Shown here in pieces: positions 28,639-36,606 of a stretch of 64,000 nt of DNA. The stretch's first letter is position 1. Each line of letters opens with the position of its first letter. A model generated the notes under the pieces. The model searched no databases. It saw nothing but the letters and a program-made list of their open reading frames with translations, and was not told the DNA's origin. Origin of the DNA: Porphyrobacter sp. TH134 (lineage in GTDB: Bacteria; Pseudomonadota; Alphaproteobacteria; Sphingomonadales; Sphingomonadaceae); NCBI RefSeq assembly GCF_002855495.1, contig NZ_PKRO01000014.1:1-64000 (forward strand), read 5' to 3'. Both the position numbers and the translations under genes were made by a program.

Positions 28639-28895
28639 TTGATAAACTCGAACAGCTGAAGCGCCTCCTTTGGGAGGAGTGGGATCCGATAGGCGTCAAC
28701 GATATGCCCGACGCCGAAGGTGAATATGGCAGCTATGCCCATCAGGTTTTTCAGATGTTGAACCAAGGCAAGAGCAAAGCGGACATGCTTGCTTATCTTG
28801 AGTGGGTTGAGACTGAATATATCGGCCTAGGGCTGAGCGGCCGAAGCCGCGCAATCGTAGACCGTATTTTTGAAATTCATCGGAGTGCGAAATGA
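28635..28895 (+). CDS. Small AT-richer protein, DUF1871-like, inside the propionate operon
   Basis: The 86 residues include [28 protein letters not shown] and [12 protein letters not shown], which look like the small helical DUF1871-type proteins; function is unknown. GC content is visibly lower than in the neighbours (about half, against roughly two thirds) and codons such as GTT, CTT and ATT are frequent, which suggests transfer. It is coupled to both sides: GTGA overlap with the pccB stop and ATGA overlap with a relic of an mce gene. Its insertion therefore kept translation continuous. Confidence 0.72.
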   Translation: MIDKLEQLKRLLWEEWDPIGVNDMPDAEGEYGSYAHQVFQMLNQGKSKADMLAYLEWVETEYIGLGLSGRSRAIVDRIFEIHRSAK

Positions 28896-28936
28896 AACTC
28901 GGATGCCTCAAGCACATCGGGGTCGCCACGCCATAA
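28892..28936 (+). pseudogene. Relic of a second methylmalonyl-CoA epimerase 5' end
   Basis: The frame starting at ATG 28892 reads [14 protein letters not shown] and stops at TAA (28934-28936). The intact mce downstream begins MKLGRLNHIGVATP. The last 20 coding bases (28913-28932) are identical to 29079-29098, whereas the codons before them differ (CTC/CTG, TGC-CTC/AGA-TTG, AAG/AAC). This is the diverged start of another mce, cut off where repeat family C begins, and not a simple recent duplication. Confidence 0.75.
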
Positions 28937-28944
28937 CCACCTTC

Positions 28945-29033
28945 GTCACCCTGAACTTGTTTCAGGGTCCATCCCGCCCCACGCACCGGCGGTGCGGGCC
29001 GCAGAATGGATGCTGAAACGAGTTCAGCATGAC
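28945..29033. repeat. REP-like palindrome, family C
   Basis: The left arm at 28945-28974 (with CCTGAACTTGTTTCAGG) is the inverse of the right arm at 29008-29033 (with CTGAAACGAGTTCAG). A smaller hairpin, GCACC-GGC-GGTGC, lies in the centre at 28982-28994. It directly follows the mce relic and precedes intact mce. Confidence 0.82.
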
Positions 29034-29057
29034 GGGAATTGAGAGAGGAATGCACCA

Positions 29058-29510
29058 GTGAAGCTGGGAAGATTGAACCACATCGGGGTCGCCACGCCCT
29101 CCATCGCTGACAGCATCGCCTTCTACCGCGACGTCATGGGCGCGACCAAGCTCCACACGCCCTTCGACCTTGAAGAGCAGGGCGTGAAGGTCTGCTTCGT
29201 CGACACGCCGGCTGCGGACGGGGCAATGAACGGAACGCAAATCGAGCTGATCGAGCCGCTCGGCGAAAACTCCACCCTCGCAAGCTTCCTCGCCAAGAAC
29301 CCTTTGGGCGGGCAGCATCACCTGTGCTTCGAAGTGCCCGACATCGCCGAGGCGCGCAGCGAGTTCGAGGCGCTCGGCAAGCGCATCCTCGGCCCCACCC
29401 GCATCGGCGCGCACGGCACCCCTATCTTTTTCGTCCATCCCAAGGACATGGGCGGCATGCTTACCGAGATCATGGAGACGCCCAAAGAGGGCACGCACTG
29501 GTCGAACTGA
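29058..29510 (+). CDS. mce: Methylmalonyl-CoA epimerase
   Basis: Converts (S)- to (R)-methylmalonyl-CoA between the carboxylase and the mutase. It is a 150-residue protein with two vicinal-oxygen-chelate units. The metal-binding His8 is in LNHIGVATP; GQHHLCFEVPDI supplies the next His, and MLTEIMETP the Glu. The start is GTG. Its neighbours (pccB upstream, mcm downstream) confirm the role. Confidence 0.93.
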   Translation: MKLGRLNHIGVATPSIADSIAFYRDVMGATKLHTPFDLEEQGVKVCFVDTPAADGAMNGTQIELIEPLGENSTLASFLAKNPLGGQHHLCFEVPDIAEARSEFEALGKRILGPTRIGAHGTPIFFVHPKDMGGMLTEIMETPKEGTHWSN

Positions 29511-29526
29511 ACCCCCGGAGAGAAGA

Positions 29527-30312
29527 ATGTCCTACGAAACCATCCGCGTCGAACGTGACGGCCCGCTGCTGACCATCACCCTCAACCGCCCCGAGCGGCT
29601 CAATGCCATGCCGCCGCAGATGGCGGACGAGCTGGGACAGGCGTTTTATGACCTCGGCGATGCGCGCGCGGTGCTGATCACCGGCGAGGGCAAGGGCTTC
29701 TGTTCGGGCGCGGATTTGTCGGCGCGCGGCGATGGCTCGGCGCTGGGCGGCAAGGGCGGCAGCCACGAGGCGCTGATCAATCACTACAACCCGGCGATCA
29801 GCCAGCTGATCCGCGCGAATGTCCCCGTGATCTGCGCGGTCAACGGCCCGGCGGCGGGTGTCGGCTGCTCGCTGGCGCTGGCGGCAGATTTCACCATCGC
29901 GGCCAAGAGCGCCTATTTCCTGCAAGCCTTCGTCAATATCGGCCTCGTGCCCGATGGCGGATCGACCTGGCTGCTCACCCGCGCCATCGGCCGCGCCCGC
30001 GCGACGCAGATGATGATGCTGGGCGAGAAGATCAGCGGCACGCAGGCCGAGGAATGGGGCCTCGTCTACAAGTGCGTCGAGGATGCCGACCTGATGACCG
30101 AGGCGCGCGCGCTCGCCGAAAAGCTCGCCAACGGGCCGACCGTCGCCTACGCCACGATGAAGCGCAATATCGCAGTCGCGCTCGATCAGAACCTGCAAAT
30201 GGTGCTCTTGGCGGAAGCCGAGGGCCAGCGTATCGCGGGCGCGACCAAGGATGCGATGGAGGGCGGCATGGCCTTCCTCGATAAGCGGAAAGCGGAGTTC
30301 AAGGGGGAGTAA
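29527..30312 (+). CDS. Enoyl-CoA hydratase/isomerase family protein (PaaG-like)
   Basis: The 261 residues form a crotonase fold. Oxyanion-hole segments [11 protein letters not shown] and [17 protein letters not shown] are clear, and [20 protein letters not shown] holds the conserved acidic position of the PaaG/ring-isomerase branch. It starts 16 bases after mce, behind GGAGAGAAG. It may act on odd-chain or branched enoyl-CoA leading to propionyl-CoA, or in phenylacetate-type breakdown; the substrate cannot be decided. Confidence 0.88.
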   Translation: MSYETIRVERDGPLLTITLNRPERLNAMPPQMADELGQAFYDLGDARAVLITGEGKGFCSGADLSARGDGSALGGKGGSHEALINHYNPAISQLIRANVPVICAVNGPAAGVGCSLALAADFTIAAKSAYFLQAFVNIGLVPDGGSTWLLTRAIGRARATQMMMLGEKISGTQAEEWGLVYKCVEDADLMTEARALAEKLANGPTVAYATMKRNIAVALDQNLQMVLLAEAEGQRIAGATKDAMEGGMAFLDKRKAEFKGE

Positions 30313-30333
30313 GGCTCCTCCGCATACCCACAC

Positions 30334-30424
30334 CCGCTCGCCCTGAGCTTGTCGAAGGGCTGCACTTCTTCGGGTGCCAGGCTCAAGTAGAAGGGCAGGG
30401 CTTCGACAGGCTCAGCCCGAACGG
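30334..30424. repeat. REP-like palindrome, family B, copy 2
   Basis: The left arm (30334-30362, containing CCCTGAGCTTGTCGAAGGG) is the near inverse of the right arm (30397-30424, containing CTTCGACAGGCTCAGCC). It occupies nearly the whole gap between the hydratase gene and mcm. Confidence 0.85.
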
Positions 30425-30437
30425 ATATGATAATCAT

Positions 30438-32591
30438 ATGACCCAAAAACCGACCCTCGAAGACTGGAACGCCCTCGCCGCCAAGGAAGTGAAGGGCCGC
30501 GACCTCACCTGGCACACGCCCGAAGGTTTCGTGATCAAGCCGCTCTACACAGCGGAAGATCACGCTGGCTTCGACCCCGGCCTGCCCGGTTTCGCCCCTT
30601 TCACCCGGGGCGTAAAGGCGAGCATGTATGCGGGCCGTCCGTGGACCATCCGCCAATATGCGGGCTTCTCGACCGCCGAGGAGAGCAACGCCTTCTACCG
30701 CCGCAATCTGGCGATGGGGCAGAAGGGCCTGTCGGTCGCCTTCGACCTCGCCACCCACCGCGGCTATGATTCCGATCACCCGCGCGTCGTCGGCGATGTC
30801 GGCAAGGCGGGCGTGGCGATCGATACGGTTGCGGACATGGAGATCCTGTTCGACCAGATCCCATTGGATTCCATGAGCGTTTCCATGACGATGAACGGCG
30901 CGGTGATCCCGGTGCTGGCCTTCTTCATCGTCGCGGCCGAGCGTCAGGGCGTGTCGCAAGACAAGCTGGAAGGCACGATCCAGAACGACATCCTCAAGGA
31001 GTTCATGGTCCGCAACACCTATATCTACCCGCCCGAGCCTTCGATGCGGATCATCTCGGACATCATCGCATATACCTCGGCCAACATGCCGAAATTCAAC
31101 AGCATTTCGATCAGCGGCTACCATATGCACGAGGCCGGGGCGACGGCGGTACAGGAACTCGCCTTCACCATCGCCGATGGCAAGGAATATGCCGCCCGCG
31201 CGATGGCGGCAGGCCTCGATATCGACGCCTTCGCGGGCCGCCTCAGCTTCTTCTTCGGCATCGGCATGAACTTCTTCATGGAGATCGCCAAGCTGCGCGC
31301 CGCGCGCACGCTGTGGTACAAGGTGATGGACGATCTCGGCGCAAAGGACGAACGCTCCAAGATGCTGCGCACCCACTGCCAGACCAGCGGCGTCAGCTTG
31401 CAGGAGCAGGACCCCTACAACAACGTCATCCGCACCACGGTGGAGGCGATGGCGGCAGTGCTCGGCGGCACGCAGTCGCTCCACACCAACGCGCTCGATG
31501 AAGCCATCGCGCTCCCCACCGATTTCAGCGCCCGCATCGCCCGCAACACGCAGCTGGTGCTGCAAGAAGAAAGCGGGATCTGCAACGTGGTCGATCCGCT
31601 CGGCGGCTCGCATTACATCGAGGCGCTGACCGCAACACTGGTGGCCGAGGCCGAAGCGATGATGGCCGAGGTGGACGCGGCAGGCGGGATGACCGCCTAC
31701 GTCGCCACCGGCGCGCCCAAGGCCGCGATCGAACGCGCGGCGGCGGAAAAGCAGACCAAGGTCGACATGGGCGAGACGGTGATCGTCGGCGTCAACAAGT
31801 ATCGCAAGGAAAGCGAAGACGCGCTGGAGACCCTCGAGGTCGACAACCAGATGGTTCGCACCGGGCAGATCGCACGCCTCGCCAAGGTGCGCGAAGGGCG
31901 CGACGAGGCGGCTTGCCGGGCGGCGCTGGCGGCGTTGACGGCGGGCTGCGCTGCGGGCGAGAACGTGCTGGCTCTGGCGGTCGAGGCCGCGCGCCATGAT
32001 GCGACGCTGGGCGAGATTTCCTCGGCGATGGAAGAGGTCTTCGGCCGCCATGATGCCACGCCCGCTCCGGTCAGCGGCGTCTATGCCAGTGCCTATGAAT
32101 TCGACCGCCGCTGGGCGCAGGTGACGGACGGGGTCGAGGCCGTGGGCCGCCGCTTGGGCCGCAAGCCCCGCATCATGATCGCCAAGATGGGCCAGGACGG
32201 CCACGATCGCGGCGCGAACGTGATCGCGAGCGCGTTCGGTGACATGGGCTTCGAGGTCGTCTCCGGCCCGCTGTTCCAGACGCCCGAGGAATCGGTCGCA
32301 ATGGCGCTTGAACACGATGTCGATGTGGTCGGCGCGTCGAGCCTTGCGGCAGGCCACAAGACCCTGATCCCCGAACTGATCCGGCTCCTGCGCGAAGCTG
32401 GGCGCGGCGATATCAAGGTGACGGCAGGCGGCGTGATCCCCCCGCAGGACTACGACTACCTGCGCGAGGCGGGGGTGCAGGGGATTTACGGGCCGGGAAG
32501 CAATGTTGTGGAGTGCGCGGCGGATATTCTGGTGCTGCTCGGCCACAACATGCCGCCGCTTGGTGAGGGGCTGGACGAGGCGGCGGAGTAG
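30438..32591 (+). CDS. mcm: Methylmalonyl-CoA mutase
   Basis: Adenosylcobalamin-dependent isomerase making succinyl-CoA from (R)-methylmalonyl-CoA. A single 717-residue chain carries the substrate-binding TIM barrel ([18 protein letters not shown] near 65-82, [10 protein letters not shown] near 225) and the C-terminal cobalamin domain with GQDGHDRG, i.e. Asp587-x-His589-x-x-Gly592, the lower-axial-ligand motif, then SSLAAGH and GGVIP. It feeds succinyl-CoA to the TCA cycle and to HemA. Repeats of family B lie on both sides. Confidence 0.97.
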   Translation: MTQKPTLEDWNALAAKEVKGRDLTWHTPEGFVIKPLYTAEDHAGFDPGLPGFAPFTRGVKASMYAGRPWTIRQYAGFSTAEESNAFYRRNLAMGQKGLSVAFDLATHRGYDSDHPRVVGDVGKAGVAIDTVADMEILFDQIPLDSMSVSMTMNGAVIPVLAFFIVAAERQGVSQDKLEGTIQNDILKEFMVRNTYIYPPEPSMRIISDIIAYTSANMPKFNSISISGYHMHEAGATAVQELAFTIADGKEYAARAMAAGLDIDAFAGRLSFFFGIGMNFFMEIAKLRAARTLWYKVMDDLGAKDERSKMLRTHCQTSGVSLQEQDPYNNVIRTTVEAMAAVLGGTQSLHTNALDEAIALPTDFSARIARNTQLVLQEESGICNVVDPLGGSHYIEALTATLVAEAEAMMAEVDAAGGMTAYVATGAPKAAIERAAAEKQTKVDMGETVIVGVNKYRKESEDALETLEVDNQMVRTGQIARLAKVREGRDEAACRAALAALTAGCAAGENVLALAVEAARHDATLGEISSAMEEVFGRHDATPAPVSGVYASAYEFDRRWAQVTDGVEAVGRRLGRKPRIMIAKMGQDGHDRGANVIASAFGDMGFEVVSGPLFQTPEESVAMALEHDVDVVGASSLAAGHKTLIPELIRLLREAGRGDIKVTAGGVIPPQDYDYLREAGVQGIYGPGSNVVECAADILVLLGHNMPPLGEGLDEAAE

Positions 32592-32604
32592 AATTTCCCC
32601 AACC

Positions 32605-32696
32605 CCGTTCGCCCTGAGCTTGTCGAAGGGCTGCCTTTCTTCTGCCCTGTCAGGCCAGAGGGAAGTGCAGGGCTTCGACAAGCTCAGCCCGAACGG
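32605..32696. repeat. REP-like palindrome, family B, copy 3
   Basis: The left arm (32605-32633, starting CCGTTCGCCCTGAGC) is the inverse of the right arm (32668-32696, ending GCTCAGCCCGAACGG) at nearly all positions. It lies directly after the mcm stop, so an mRNA ending here would be capped by a long hairpin. Confidence 0.87.
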
Positions 32697-32762
32697 TTAT
32701 TGGGTTTTGCTGGTTGGCCACGGAGCCAGCGGTTCCTTGCGATGACGAAGGGTTGAAGCCAG

Positions 32763-32969
32763 ATGAAACTCGCTGTTCGGCTTTTTCTCTTGGCGATTGC
32801 AGTTCCAACTATTTTCCTCGTCCATTTTTACGGCATGTTCTTAGTGGCGGCGCTGCTTCCAAGTTACGAAGCAGCGTTCGATTGGCCGATCCTTGGCTTC
32901 GCTATCCTCTCGTTTATCACGACCACGACCTTGGCGATCGCCTTCATTTTCAGAGATCAAAAGCAATGA
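32763..32969 (+). CDS. Small two-helix membrane protein, translationally coupled to bioB
   Basis: The 68 residues make up two hydrophobic helices (about 5-35 and 42-62) and a short basic/polar tail (FRDQKQ). No named family recognised. Base composition is AT-richer than in mcm or bioB. Its TGA overlaps the bioB ATG (ATGA), so it may set bioB translation. It could be a transporter accessory or a membrane anchor, but nothing in the sequence decides this. Confidence 0.65.
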   Translation: MKLAVRLFLLAIAVPTIFLVHFYGMFLVAALLPSYEAAFDWPILGFAILSFITTTTLAIAFIFRDQKQ

Positions 32970-33976
32970 CCCACCCCCGCACCGACTGGACCCGCACCGA
33001 AATCGCAGGGCTGTTCGACCTGCCCTTCACCGAGCTGCTGTTCCAGGCCGCCAGCGTCCACCGCGAATTCCACCCGCCCACGCAGGTGCAGCTGTGCACC
33101 CTGCTCAGCATCAAAACCGGCGGGTGCCCCGAGGATTGCGGCTATTGCTCGCAGTCGGTCAGCGCTGACAGCGGCGTGGAAGCCACAAAACTGATGGACG
33201 TGCAGGCCGTCCTCCAGCGCGCGGCGCAGGCGAAGGATGCGGGCAGCCAGCGCTTCTGCATGGGCGCGGCGTGGCGCAATCCCAAGGACCGCGACATGCC
33301 TGCGATTGTCGAGATCGTGAAGGGCGTGCGCGACATGGGGCTGGAGACCTGCATGACGCTAGGGATGCTCGAACCGCATCAGGCAGCAATGCTCGCCGAG
33401 GCGGGGCTCGACTACTACAACCACAATATCGACAGCTCGCCGGAGTATTACGAGCGCGTTATCTCCACCCGCGATTTCCAATGCCGGCTCGATACGCTGG
33501 ATCACGTGCGCAAGGCGGGGATCAACGTGTGCTCGGGCGGGATCGTCGGCATGGGGGAGACGCGGGAGGACCGGGTGGGCTTTGTCCACACGCTCGCCAC
33601 CCTGCCGCAGCACCCCGAAAGCGTGCCGGTCAATGCGCTGGTGCCGGTCAAGGGCACGGTGCTGGGCAATATGCTGGCCGACACGCCGCTGGCCAAGATC
33701 GACGATATCGAATTCGTCCGCACCGTCGCGGTGGCCCGCATCACCATGCCGCGCTCGATGGTGCGACTGTCGGCGGGGCGCGAGTCCATGTCCGAGGCGA
33801 CACAGGCGCTGTGCTTCCTTGCAGGTGCGAATTCGATCTTCACCGGCGACAAGCTGCTGACCGCGCCCAATGCGGGCGATGACAGCGACGGCGCGCTGTT
33901 CGCCAAACTGGGCCTGACCGCGCTCAAAGGCGAGGAACCCGCGCGGGCGTGCAAGAGCGCGGTGCCGGCGGAGTGA
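32966..33976 (+). CDS. bioB: Biotin synthase
   Basis: Radical-SAM enzyme inserting sulfur into dethiobiotin, the last step of biotin synthesis. The SAM 4Fe-4S ligands are Cys54, Cys58 and Cys61 in [25 protein letters not shown] and the 2Fe-2S-binding segments are also present. It is 336 residues from the ATG at 32966. Its place among biotin-dependent carboxylase genes makes functional sense, since PccA needs biotin; the other bio genes are not in this window. Confidence 0.96.
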   Translation: MTHPRTDWTRTEIAGLFDLPFTELLFQAASVHREFHPPTQVQLCTLLSIKTGGCPEDCGYCSQSVSADSGVEATKLMDVQAVLQRAAQAKDAGSQRFCMGAAWRNPKDRDMPAIVEIVKGVRDMGLETCMTLGMLEPHQAAMLAEAGLDYYNHNIDSSPEYYERVISTRDFQCRLDTLDHVRKAGINVCSGGIVGMGETREDRVGFVHTLATLPQHPESVPVNALVPVKGTVLGNMLADTPLAKIDDIEFVRTVAVARITMPRSMVRLSAGRESMSEATQALCFLAGANSIFTGDKLLTAPNAGDDSDGALFAKLGLTALKGEEPARACKSAVPAE

Positions 33977-34803
33977 TCGCGCTTCTCGTCGCAGCGGCAC
34001 TGGCAACGGCTCCCGCGCCCGAGCCTGTACCGCTGACGATCGGCGAGACGGTCACTTTGGAGGCGCTCGGGGAAGCGCGGCAGATCAACATCATTCTGCC
34101 CCCCGACTACGCCGCTGATCCTGACAAGCGCTGGCCGGTGATCTATCTGCTCGACGGGGCCATGAAGCAGGACCTGATGATGGGAGCGGGCCTGATGCGC
34201 TGGGGAGCGCTGTGGGGGCGCAGCCGGGACGCGATCATCGTCGGGATCGAAACGAAGGACCGCCAGCGCGAACTCCTCCCGCCCTCCGCCGATCCCGCCG
34301 AGGCCAAGCGCTGGCCCAGCGCGGGTGAGAGCGAGAGCTTCCGCCGGTGGATCGCGGCCACGGTCAAGCCGATGATCGAGGCCCGCTACCGCCACGATGG
34401 CACAGCGTTCCTTGTCGGCGAAAGCGCAGCGGGGCATTTCGTGGTCGAGACCTGGGCGCAGGACCCCGGGCTGTTCACCGGTTACGCCGCGATCAGCCCC
34501 AGCCTGCAATGGGACTTCGAGGCGCTGAGCCGCCGGGCCGTGGGCGAGGACAAGCGCCCGCCGCTCTACCTCAGCCTGGCGGACGAGGGCGGGGCGACCG
34601 AAACGGCGATGGAGCGCCTGCTCAAGGCGCTGCCCGAGGGCCAGGCTTATTGCTTCTCCGACCGCCGCAATCAGTTGCGACACGCGACCGCATTGCACGG
34701 GTTGCTGCCCGAGGCGCTGCAATATCTGTTGCCGACCAGCGCGGATTGGCTGGCGGACTACGGCATGGTGCTGCGCTGCGAGAAGCGGGGCGGGGCGGGG
34801 TGA
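33973..34803 (+). CDS. Exported alpha/beta-hydrolase, esterase D/enterochelin-esterase-like
   Basis: A short signal peptide ([14 protein letters not shown]) precedes a hydrolase of the putative-esterase family (as in IroE/Fes): [27 protein letters not shown], and the nucleophile elbow GESAAGHF. It has 276 residues from a GTG that overlaps the bioB stop (GTGA). The location is periplasmic if the signal works. The substrate could be a siderophore ester or another acyl ester; it cannot be told from sequence. Confidence 0.78.
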   Translation: MIALLVAAALATAPAPEPVPLTIGETVTLEALGEARQINIILPPDYAADPDKRWPVIYLLDGAMKQDLMMGAGLMRWGALWGRSRDAIIVGIETKDRQRELLPPSADPAEAKRWPSAGESESFRRWIAATVKPMIEARYRHDGTAFLVGESAAGHFVVETWAQDPGLFTGYAAISPSLQWDFEALSRRAVGEDKRPPLYLSLADEGGATETAMERLLKALPEGQAYCFSDRRNQLRHATALHGLLPEALQYLLPTSADWLADYGMVLRCEKRGGAG

Positions 34804-34817
34804 CTGCGCTCTACTCT

Positions 34818-34899
34818 CGTCATCCCAGCCAAAGCTGGGACCTCGGGCGGCAAGCACAGCCCTTCACGGCCCTAGGCCCCAGCTTTCGCTGGGGTGACG
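34818..34899. repeat. REP-like palindrome, family E
   Basis: CGTCATCCCAGC...AGCTGGGACCT (34818-34843) is the imperfect inverse of AGGCCCCAGCTTTCGCTGGGGTGACG (34874-34899). Each arm is also a local hairpin (CCCAGC-CAAA-GCTGGG on the left). It fills the gap before the DUF3445 gene. Confidence 0.82.
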
Positions 34900-34909
34900 G
34901 GGAAAGTGG

Positions 34910-35701
34910 ATGACCCTCGGCTTTTCCGTTGACGCCCTGCTCCCCAAGGCGCGCGGCGGCGGGCAATTGCGCATGGGGCTGGTCAAGCTGGCGGAGCACG
35001 AGTGGCTCCAGCCTGCGCCCGATCTGGCGGCGCGTGCAGCAGGCTTTGCCGATTGGCCGCAAGGGGTGCAGTTATCGCCCGAGGTGGCCGAACCGGGCCG
35101 CGAATTGGCGGCGATGCTGGGCGTTGCAGGCGCGCTCCCCGAAGCGGCGCTGGCCGTCCACGAAGACCTGTGCCTGCTTACCCGGCGCGAGGGCGAGGAG
35201 GCCTACCGCCTGATCGGAGCCGCCGTCGCATGGCCTTCGGACTGGCATCCAGCGCAGAAAATCGGCCTGCCTTTGCGCGCGCTCCACGCGCCGATTGCGG
35301 GCTATGAGGAGCACCTCGCGACCGGCGTCGACCGCTTCATGGAGACGCTGCGCCCCGGCGCGATCTATGGCCGGTGCAACTGGTTCATCGCTGCGACCGA
35401 TAACCGCCGCTGGCTCCCCGACCGCCCGCCCGCCGAAGCCTTCGCCCATGTCACGCCGCACAACGCGGGCGAGACCCTGTTCGTGCGCTCCGAACGACAG
35501 ACCCTGCGCCGCCTGCCAGCAACCGGCGCGATCGTGTTCACTATCGGCATCTATGTCGAGCCGCTTGGGCGTCTCTCGCCCGCCAATATCGCCATGCTGG
35601 GCAAGGCGGTGCAGACCCTCGTCAGCGGGGAGGGCGACCGCAGGGGGGCGCCGGCCTATGCGCCCAGCCTTATCGCCTATGCGCAAGGGGCCGCTGACTG
35701 A
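34910..35701 (+). CDS. DUF3445 family protein (haem-dependent oxidative N-demethylase-like)
   Basis: The 263 residues match the DUF3445 pattern, most clearly YRLIGAAVAWPSDWHPAQK, LHAPIAGYEEHLATGVDRF and GRCNWFI. The founding member is the haem-binding catalytic subunit of a dimethylamine monooxygenase, so an oxygen-activating haem protein acting on a small amine is possible. The partner subunits of that enzyme are not next to it, so the substrate remains open. ATG at 34910 with GGGGAAAG upstream. Confidence 0.8.
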   Translation: MTLGFSVDALLPKARGGGQLRMGLVKLAEHEWLQPAPDLAARAAGFADWPQGVQLSPEVAEPGRELAAMLGVAGALPEAALAVHEDLCLLTRREGEEAYRLIGAAVAWPSDWHPAQKIGLPLRALHAPIAGYEEHLATGVDRFMETLRPGAIYGRCNWFIAATDNRRWLPDRPPAEAFAHVTPHNAGETLFVRSERQTLRRLPATGAIVFTIGIYVEPLGRLSPANIAMLGKAVQTLVSGEGDRRGAPAYAPSLIAYAQGAAD

Positions 35702-35717
35702 CCGCCAGCGCTTTGCG

Positions 35718-36311
35718 TCAGATCCCGGTATCGCGGTACAGGTGCACCTCTGCCAGCACATCGCTATCGGCAAAGATCAGCTTGATGTTCGCGCCGCCAA
35801 GCGTGGCCCCGCATGATGACCGGCCTTCGCCTTCGCCCGCTTCTTCCACTGACCGGCAGGTAAAGGCGATCCCGGGCAGATAGGCGGCAACGGCATCGAC
35901 CACGTCTTCCTTCAGGCGGGCGTTGCCAATGCCCAGCGCTCGCACCGCGCCATTGCCGTAATCGTCGATGATGATGGTCTTGCGGTCGACCGTGCCGTTT
36001 TCATCGAAGGCATGGCGCACGTGCGGCGCGCTGGCGATCAGCCAATCGCACTGCCCGTTCACGTCGCAATCCTGTTCGATAATCTCGCGCAGTTGCAGGT
36101 CTGCCGCAGCCTCGCGCGTCATGCCGAACACAAGCTCGGAAAAGCTGCGATCCGCCTTGGCAATCAGCGCTGTTTGCACATCAATGGCGCTTTGTGTGTC
36201 GCGCAGCAGCGGGGCGGTGCCCTGCGTCGTACTGGCGTGAGCCGCAGGGCACAGCGTGAACATCAGTCCGGCGGCCAGCAGGGTGGATCGCGGCGAGAGG
36301 GTCAGTGTCAT
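35718..36311 (-). CDS. Hypothetical exported protein
   Basis: A signal peptide, STLLAAGLMFTLCPAAHA, with likely cleavage after residue 26, is followed by about 170 residues without a recognised family. Three cysteines are spaced so that disulfides are possible in the periplasm (DCDVNGQCDW and FTCRSVEE, SSCGATLG). It is the only minus-strand gene in this stretch and converges with the DUF3445 gene. Confidence 0.65.
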   Translation of the reverse strand: MTLTLSPRSTLLAAGLMFTLCPAAHASTTQGTAPLLRDTQSAIDVQTALIAKADRSFSELVFGMTREAAADLQLREIIEQDCDVNGQCDWLIASAPHVRHAFDENGTVDRKTIIIDDYGNGAVRALGIGNARLKEDVVDAVAAYLPGIAFTCRSVEEAGEGEGRSSCGATLGGANIKLIFADSDVLAEVHLYRDTGI

Positions 36312-36606
36312 CGTGGGGTCATCCTTGGAGATCGAGCGCGTGTTCCCGGCTGGTGAGAGTGTTTCATGCAGAACCTGCAGGTTGCCTTCCTAACCCTACA
36401 GCCGTGTGACGGCAAAATTCTGCTGCGTGCGGTGCCCCTGCATCCACAAGTTTTTCGCACAAAATCAGCGTTCCGCCAATGCCGGACCGCGCATGGTCCG
36501 CTCTGCCATTGCAGCCTGTCGCCCCAAATCCGCTAGCTTGCGGTGCGCTTAATACCTCGGCATAGCCCGGAGCGAAAGATCATGCTTTTGCACGAGAGGT
36601 TTGCCC
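36312..36606. other. 295-bp gap between divergent genes; pccA promoter region
   Basis: It holds no gene-like frame. The middle is AT-richer (around 36436-36465, with AGTTTTTCGCACAAAAT) than the flanks and probably contains the promoters of the two divergent genes. The pccA ribosome site GAGAGG is at 36594-36599. No clear operator or riboswitch was seen. Confidence 0.4.

Noticed and set aside
30186-32681. Antisense open frame of about 830 codons opposite mcm
   Set aside because: Same mirror effect; it also runs through two palindromic repeats and has no ribosome site.
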